Assembly: GCA_022567055.1 (NCBI GenBank)
Contig: JADFHU010000320.1
Span: 1-6,642 of the forward strand
DNA length: 6,642 nt
Origin: Planctomycetota bacterium
Lineage (GTDB): Bacteria; Planctomycetota; Phycisphaerae; Sedimentisphaerales; Anaerobacaceae
Reading direction: 5' to 3'
Within the stretch, counting starts at the first letter, position 1. Each line of letters begins with the position of its first letter. Positions 5,715 to 6,642 of the stretch are shown here, piece after piece. The position numbers and the translations under genes were made by a program. A model generated the notes under the pieces. It was not told where the DNA came from. It saw nothing but the letters and a program-made list of their open reading frames with translations, and ran no database searches.

Positions 5715-6070
5715 TTATCCACTGCCTCAGCACAGGCCAGACACAAACGCGCCCAGGGGATAGCCTCCAGCCGAACCTTAGGGATCCGTTTGTTGCACTG
5801 CTCGCAATACCCATACGTTCCTTGTTCCAGTCGTTCCAGGGCGTAATCAACATCTTTGAAAATTTCCCTTTCCCTCTCCATCAAGCCTGCGTTGTTATCG
5901 AGTTCGAAGGTGTCCGTACCCGCTTCCGCCGGATGGCTGGGCACTTGCGGCATGCTTTCCGCCATCGGACGGATCATGCCGGTATCCAATTTGGTTATGT
6001 TTTTCAACAGTTCGTGCCGTTTGTCCAAGAGAAGGGTTTTGAATCGTTTCACGTCCAATTGTCGTGCCAT
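5702..6070 (-). CDS. DksA/TraR-family zinc-finger regulator
   Basis: Predicted 122-residue cytoplasmic protein. Residues about 5-85 are helical and heptad-like, the coiled coil that in DksA reaches through the RNA polymerase secondary channel. The C-terminus has the family C4 zinc finger: GYCEQC, then RLEAIPWARLCLAC, followed by a short helix. The coiled-coil tip region reads AGTDTFELDNN, so the DxxDxA tip of E. coli DksA is not exactly kept; this is common in shorter TraR/DksA-family members, which may not act with ppGpp in the same way. I chose ATG 6070 over GTG 6079 because a gagg Shine-Dalgarno site (6082-6079) lies eight bases before it. That site overlaps the stop codon of the flgB fragment upstream, suggesting coupled translation. 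Convergent with the baeRF-like gene. Confidence 0.9.
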   Translation of the reverse strand: MARQLDVKRFKTLLLDKRHELLKNITKLDTGMIRPMAESMPQVPSHPAEAGTDTFELDNNAGLMEREREIFKDVDYALERLEQGTYGYCEQCNKRIPKVRLEAIPWARLCLACAEAVDKERP

Positions 6071-6080
6071 GATCTTCACC

Positions 6081-6401
6081 TCACCGATCTTTTTGAGGGA
6101 TAATATTACCGACCTCCGTTTCCAGGCTCACATCGTTGCCGTTTGCCTTTACCGGCGTGTTGCGCGGCTGGTGGATCTCGGGCTTTACGGTGTTCATATT
6201 CACCTTGCCGCCATCTTCGTCCATCTTTTGGGCCAGCATCTCTTCGAACTTGACATCCACTCGCCGATATCCGGGCGTTTCCAGATTGGCGACATTGCTT
6301 GCGATGGCTTTTTGACGAAGCGATTCCGCCCAAGTTGTAGCGTAGATTGCCCCAGACGCGACGGCTGCCGAATTCCGAAAAGTGTGTCTCGATTCCCGCA
6401 A
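6081..6401 (-). pseudogene. flgB: Flagellar basal-body rod protein FlgB-like, truncated and possibly frameshifted
   Basis: RQKAIASNVANLETPGYR (residues 29-46) is the conserved N-terminal rod motif of FlgB, which builds the proximal rod of the flagellum in the periplasm. The later QPRNTPVKANGNDVSLETEV (78-97) matches the family's conserved NDG/GNDVxLExE region. Family proteins continue with about 30 more residues forming the C-terminal helix needed for rod packing; here the frame leaves the family at residue 99 (position 6105) and stops after IIPQKDR. The 5' end is also odd. The frame has only a TTG (6401) as start and an in-frame TAG just upstream, whereas an ATG at 6438 with a good aggaag site (6450-6445), overlapping the upstream gene's end, leads into another frame. 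A one-base indel between 6438 and about 6375 would explain this. No flgC or fliE follows. Confidence 0.7.
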
Positions 6402-6427
6402 TAGGCCTGTTGTTATTATCTACAGAT

Positions 6428-6450
6428 TCAAACAACATGCTCGTCTTCCT
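6428..6450 (-). promoter_or_regulatory. Coupled start: Shine-Dalgarno site and ATG inside the end of the phosphoesterase gene
   Basis: aggaag at 6450-6445 precedes ATG 6438 by six bases, and the upstream TGA lies at 6430-6428. This favours 6438 as the original start of the next gene, although the FlgB-like reading is now one base out of that frame. Confidence 0.45.
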
Positions 6451-6642
6451 GCTCCGCAGTCAGCGCACTATACCAATCCCCCACAGTCGTCTGCTCTAAA
6501 ATAGACTGCACCGATCTTTCTTGGGTATCCAACAGGTATGCCCTTAAGCAGCCTTCAGCCCATTGGCATGCTACATTACAGCAGGTCGTATCCTCCAAGC
6601 TCTGGTGGCCGAAGGCCTCGTGAATATGACCGAACACATGAA
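6428..6642 (-). CDS. C-terminal part of a calcineurin-like metallophosphoesterase (5' end outside window)
   Basis: The frame is open to the window edge and begins HVFGHIHEAFGHQSL, containing the GHxH metal-binding motif that closes the active site of calcineurin-like phosphoesterases, preceded by a hydrophobic strand as in the family. The following NVACQWAEGCLRAYLLD fits the last strands of that fold. Earlier metal ligands (DxH, GDxxD, GNH) would lie outside the window, so activity cannot be judged. The TGA (6430-6428) overlaps by 11 bases the ATG at 6438 of the following frame, suggesting a coupled operon with the flgB-like gene. Substrate unknown; assignment rests on one motif and its surroundings. 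Confidence 0.55.
   Translation of the reverse strand, partial: HVFGHIHEAFGHQSLEDTTCCNVACQWAEGCLRAYLLDTQERSVQSILEQTTVGDWYSALTAEQEDEHVV

Noticed and set aside
5445..6404. Plus-strand frames at 5445-5846, 5696-6103 and 5856-6404
   Set aside because: They lie opposite the DksA/TraR and FlgB-like genes or overlap the gap, lack family features, and have no convincing start sites.

Overview
The window looks like chromosomal DNA of a Gram-negative, probably flagellated bacterium. It encodes part of an outer-membrane TonB-dependent receptor, a FlgB-type flagellar rod protein and a DksA/TraR-type RNA polymerase regulator. No gene here fixes the phylum and I do not name one. The left 1.28 kb is visibly richer in GC than the rest.

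Layout. Positions 3-1562 (+) hold the 3' part of a receptor gene with Ca-binding thrombospondin-3-like repeats; recognisable receptor sequence stops near 1280, well short of the barrel end. Beyond that point is a possible minus-strand gene start with its own promoter (1220-1470). A good plus-strand promoter (1600-1627), a foldback MITE-like element (about 1674-1830) and a Shine-Dalgarno site then precede an intact Na+/phosphate cotransporter with a PhoU-like tail (1848-3602). A second transporter of another subfamily follows (3683-3967). It is cut after 88 residues by the left part of an IS1182-like element, whose transposase is itself cut near 4168.

Positions 4187-4345 look like a regulated leader: promoter, possible antiterminator arm, intrinsic terminator and Shine-Dalgarno site. 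They precede an intact bacterial eRF1-like (baeRF-type) gene with a zinc ribbon (4346-5470). The right end runs on the minus strand: the C-terminus of a metallophosphoesterase (6428-6642), a truncated and perhaps frameshifted flgB (6081-6401), an intact dksA/traR-family gene (5702-6070) and a short unrecognised coding-like remnant (5550-5714).

The only complete, recognisable genes are the first transporter, the baeRF-like gene and the DksA/TraR gene. At least four others are cut inside conserved domains, so the window reads as a mosaic: either a decaying, rearranged genomic region or, if this is a metagenomic contig, partly an assembly artefact. The most interesting signals are regulatory: a foldback element lodged between promoter and ribosome binding site of the phosphate transporter, and a terminator/antiterminator leader before the baeRF-like gene.
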